Translations under genes and position numbers: made by a program
Shown: positions 61,665 through 64,000 of the stretch, in pieces
Layout of the letters: every line of letters starts with the position of its first letter
Position numbering within the stretch: the first letter of the stretch is position 1
Assembly: GCF_900108485.1 (NCBI RefSeq)
Contig: NZ_FNXF01000005.1
Location: 124,001 to 188,000 of the forward strand
Reading direction: 5' to 3'
DNA from: Rheinheimera pacifica
GTDB taxonomy: Bacteria; Pseudomonadota; Gammaproteobacteria; Enterobacterales; Alteromonadaceae
DNA length: 64,000 nt
Notes under the pieces: generated by a model
The model's database searches: none
What the model was told of the DNA's origin: nothing
The model's input: only the letters and a program-made list of their open reading frames with translations

Positions 61665-62372
61665 CTAACAAAAGTTCTGCTCGCTTTGCGGCCGAACTAC
61701 CAGCTCGTGCAGGTGTACCTTAGGCGCCGTCAGCAACATGCTGATGGCAGCATCGGCCACCTCGTCTGCCGATAAGTAATCGGGGTTAGCGTTAGCGCGA
61801 AACATGGTATTAACTCCGCCCGGATACAGCGACAGCACTTTTACGCCACTGTTATGCAGCTCTTTGCGCAGCACCTTGCTGTAGCTGTCGAGCGCAGTTT
61901 TACTGGCGCTGTACGACGCCAGGTTAGCGTTGGCAAACAAACATACTGTGGACAGCACGTTTAACACTACGCCACTGCCGCGCAGCCGCATTTGCGGCAC
62001 CAGCTGCGCAATAAAACTGACCGGCGCATAAAAATTTAACTGCATCATCTGTTGCAGTGCCTGCCAGTGCGGCTCTGCTGCGCTATGGCGTGCGGTATTG
62101 GCCCCGGCGCAATTGATCAGCATATCCACGGCGCCGTTTTCGGCCTCTGCAGCAGCACAAAACGCGGTTACTTGCCTATCTGCATCCGGGCCGTTTAAAC
62201 AAAAAGCTCGGGCAAACACCGGTGCATCCTGCGCCAGCAATGCCTGCGTTTGTGCCAGTTTGTCGCTGCTGCGGCCACATAAGCTAAGGCGGTAACCAGC
62301 CGCCGCCAGCTTAATGGCCAAAGCGCGGCCAATTCCGGACGAAGCACCGGTAATTAAAATATGCTGAGCCAT
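61665..62372 (-). CDS. Short-chain dehydrogenase/reductase
   Basis: 235 residues, cytoplasmic. NAD(P)-binding LITGASSGIGRALAIKLAAA, catalytic Ser region VLNVLSTVCLFAN and YxxxK in YSASKTALDS. The C-terminus has LSLYPGGVNTMF. It lies between the TonB receptor and the GH2 lipoprotein on the same strand, so it may act on a sugar or glycoside; sugar substrate is inferred. No motif defines the substrate. Confidence 0.9.
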   Translation of the reverse strand: MAQHILITGASSGIGRALAIKLAAAGYRLSLCGRSSDKLAQTQALLAQDAPVFARAFCLNGPDADRQVTAFCAAAEAENGAVDMLINCAGANTARHSAAEPHWQALQQMMQLNFYAPVSFIAQLVPQMRLRGSGVVLNVLSTVCLFANANLASYSASKTALDSYSKVLRKELHNSGVKVLSLYPGGVNTMFRANANPDYLSADEVADAAISMLLTAPKVHLHELVVRPQSEQNFC

Positions 62373-62385
62373 AATGCTAATATCC

Positions 62386-62415
62386 GCTGAAGCCGGCCCA
62401 CTGTAATAACGCAGC
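62386..62415 (-). terminator. Hairpin after the partial TonB receptor gene
   Basis: CCGGCCCACTG and CAGCGGGCCGG in the gap after the receptor stop form an inverted repeat of about 10 pairs with a 7-8-base loop. No T-run follows for leftward transcripts, so termination is uncertain. Confidence 0.4.
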
Positions 62416-62427
62416 GGGCCGGTGGTT

Positions 62428-64000
62428 TTACATGGTTAGCTGGAAGCCCAACAGGTAACGACGGCCCCACTCACGGTAATGCGCCGGGCGGCTTGGGTCG
62501 TTATCAAAGTAACTGAGCGACAGCTCGTTGGTCAGGTTCTGGGCCTGCAGCATCACTTTAAAGTTTTCGGTAAACTCGTAAGAAATGCTGGCATCTACCG
62601 TGCTTTCAGCGCGGGTGCGCGTCATTTCAGTGGTGCCCCAACTGCCAACTGAGGTATTGGCACTGCGGTAGTTGTACGACACTTTGGCATCAAAACCGGC
62701 GCGGTAATACCACAGCGTGGCGCTACCAACATGGCGGGATAAACCACCGAGCGGGAACGGGTTGGCTACCGGAGTAAACTCAGTAATATTGGTGTCGGTA
62801 AACGAGTAGTTTGCATACACACCTAAACCATCCAGCCAGCCCGGCAGCATTTTAAAGGCTTGCTGGTACATCAGTTCAAAACCACGGATCTGACCGCCGT
62901 CGCCATTTACCGGCCGGGTAAAGTCGTATTCAGTGCCATCTACCGTTACTTTTTCTACGCTAACACCAATGTGGCTGCTTAGATCTTTAAAGAACACCGA
63001 TACCGCAGCTGCTGTATCTTCGTTCCAGTAATATTCCAGGCCTAAATCCAGCTGATCGGCAACAAAAGGATTTAACTTAGCATTACCACCAGAGCCGGTA
63101 TTAACACCGTCTTGCTGGGTATTGAGCTCAAAACCAGAGCGCATTTCAATTAACGGCGGGCGCGACATTGCGCGGGACAAGCCCAGACGTAACTGTGCTT
63201 CTTCTGTTAAAGAGAACACCATATTCAGCGACGGCAGCAGTTTGCTGTAGCTGTGCTCATCGGTTACCGGTGAGTAATCAGTGCTATTCATTAACTGATA
63301 ACCGGAAGAGGTGGAAGAGGTATGTACATAGCGCAGACCAACATTACCGGTGTAAGGAATGCTGCCAATTTCGCCAACCATTTTCAGCATGGCATAAGCA
63401 GCGCTGTTGGTTTCTTCTACCCGCCAGCTACCGGCTAAATCCAACGGCCCTTTTTCGTATTGGCTACGATGGTCAATACCGCCAAAGCCCTGCTGTGCTA
63501 CCTGATCCCAGTTATTAAAACCATATAAGTCCGGCGAAACAAAATCGCCGCCAATGGCATAGCTGTAGCCGTAATTACTTAAGCCGTGATCGGCAAGCGG
63601 CTGCTGCCACCAGCTGATAACATCGTTGTTTTTATCGCGATCGGTAACACGGCCGCCAACCAGCAATGTTTCAAACACGCCCCAATCGACACTGCGTTCA
63701 AAATCCAGTTTTAAACTGACCATTTCATCGGTTAGGTCGCGGTCGGTATCGACATTCATACCGGAAATCATATAGTTTTCCGGTTGGCTGATATGGTCGT
63801 CCACCCAAATTTGTAATTGCTTGCCGGTATTATTCCAACGCACATCCAGCGGCGTCGGGCCGGTATAATCAGAGGTAATATTTACCCAGCGCGATTTAAT
63901 ACTGGCTTCAGAGTAGCCAACATCAGCAGAAACGGTCCAGACGTCGCCGCTCCATACTGTTTTTAAACCGGTACTGATAAGCTCATTTTCCTGAAACCAG
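62428..64000 (-). CDS. TonB-dependent receptor (5' end off the right edge)
   Basis: At least 523 codons of the C-terminal beta-barrel, open to the right edge; I translated the upstream frame and found no stop. It contains SLNMVFSLTEEAQLRLGLSR, LDLGLEYYWNEDTAAAVSVF and ends LLGFQLTM, a barrel-like C-terminus. Such receptors import oligosaccharides or other bulky ligands. It is the first gene in view of the leftward galactoside cluster. The start, signal peptide and plug domain lie outside the window. Confidence 0.92.
   Translation of the reverse strand, partial: WFQENELISTGLKTVWSGDVWTVSADVGYSEASIKSRWVNITSDYTGPTPLDVRWNNTGKQLQIWVDDHISQPENYMISGMNVDTDRDLTDEMVSLKLDFERSVDWGVFETLLVGGRVTDRDKNNDVISWWQQPLADHGLSNYGYSYAIGGDFVSPDLYGFNNWDQVAQQGFGGIDHRSQYEKGPLDLAGSWRVEETNSAAYAMLKMVGEIGSIPYTGNVGLRYVHTSSTSSGYQLMNSTDYSPVTDEHSYSKLLPSLNMVFSLTEEAQLRLGLSRAMSRPPLIEMRSGFELNTQQDGVNTGSGGNAKLNPFVADQLDLGLEYYWNEDTAAAVSVFFKDLSSHIGVSVEKVTVDGTEYDFTRPVNGDGGQIRGFELMYQQAFKMLPGWLDGLGVYANYSFTDTNITEFTPVANPFPLGGLSRHVGSATLWYYRAGFDAKVSYNYRSANTSVGSWGTTEMTRTRAESTVDASISYEFTENFKVMLQAQNLTNELSLSYFDNDPSRPAHYREWGRRYLLGFQLTM

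Noticed and set aside
1..64000. CRISPR array, prophage, insertion sequence or rRNA genes
   Set aside because: No regularly spaced repeats, transposase or integrase motifs, phage structural genes or rRNA-like sequence were seen.

Overview
The window is chromosomal DNA from a gammaproteobacterium of the Alteromonadales/Chromatiaceae-like group. Rheinheimera, Arsukibacterium or Alishewanella are my best guesses. The guess rests on a ftsX-ftsE-ftsY block divergent from rsmD, a ubiC-ubiA pair, a split pntA/pntA2/pntB operon, a cydABX-cydDC operon, large TonB-dependent receptors, glutamine-rich proteins and compact, mostly SD-led genes. No tRNA, rRNA, CRISPR array, intact insertion sequence or prophage was seen. 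No database search could be run, so family names come from motif recognition.

Layout. 1-5.6 kb: cell division/SRP genes (ftsX partial, ftsE, ftsY), rsmD, then a leftward run of yjaG-like, DUF2007-like and glutamine-rich coiled-coil genes. 5.8-11.2 kb: DUF2721 membrane protein, a receiver/HD-GYP c-di-GMP phosphodiesterase, two small lipoproteins, and a three-gene ECF sigma / membrane partner / secreted coiled-coil operon. 11.2-17.8 kb: flavin reductase, 2OG-Fe(II) oxygenase, and a copper-efflux set (Cys/His-rich periplasmic protein, CusB, CusA). Two multi-hairpin intergenic elements bracket this part, each between convergent gene ends. 17.8-26.7 kb: DUF192 protein, ubiA, ubiC, an orphan FliL-like protein, glpG, glpE, lemA with an M48 protease, an unknown gene, an HDOD protein, a tiny DUF2256 protein and dusC. 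26.7-31.7 kb: proton-translocating transhydrogenase, a MocR-type regulator and a LysE-type exporter.

32-42.8 kb: a lipoprotein fusing a discoidin-like domain to a di-heme oxidoreductase, a mini EF-hand protein, a patch of small accessory genes, then anmK, a TonB-dependent receptor and a MurR/RpiR regulator, which together suggest scavenging or recycling of murein sugars. A 75-base remnant resembling the anmK 3' end lies about 2.2 kb away from anmK, on the other side of the small accessory genes. 42.9-49.1 kb: cytochrome bd oxidase (cydA, cydB, cydX) and its CydDC exporter, closed by a strong terminator.

49.1-64 kb, all leftward: a galactoside-utilisation cluster. It has a GalR-like LacI regulator, an MFS sugar transporter, a secreted GH5-like hydrolase, an SSS sodium/sugar symporter, galM, galK, galT, a GH2 beta-galactosidase lipoprotein, an SDR oxidoreductase and a TonB-dependent receptor that runs off the right edge. 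Read together: outer-membrane uptake (TonB receptor), hydrolysis outside the cytoplasm (GH5 and GH2), inner-membrane uptake of sugar (SSS, MFS), and Leloir-pathway catabolism (GalM, GalK, GalT). The exact glycan cannot be read from the sequence.
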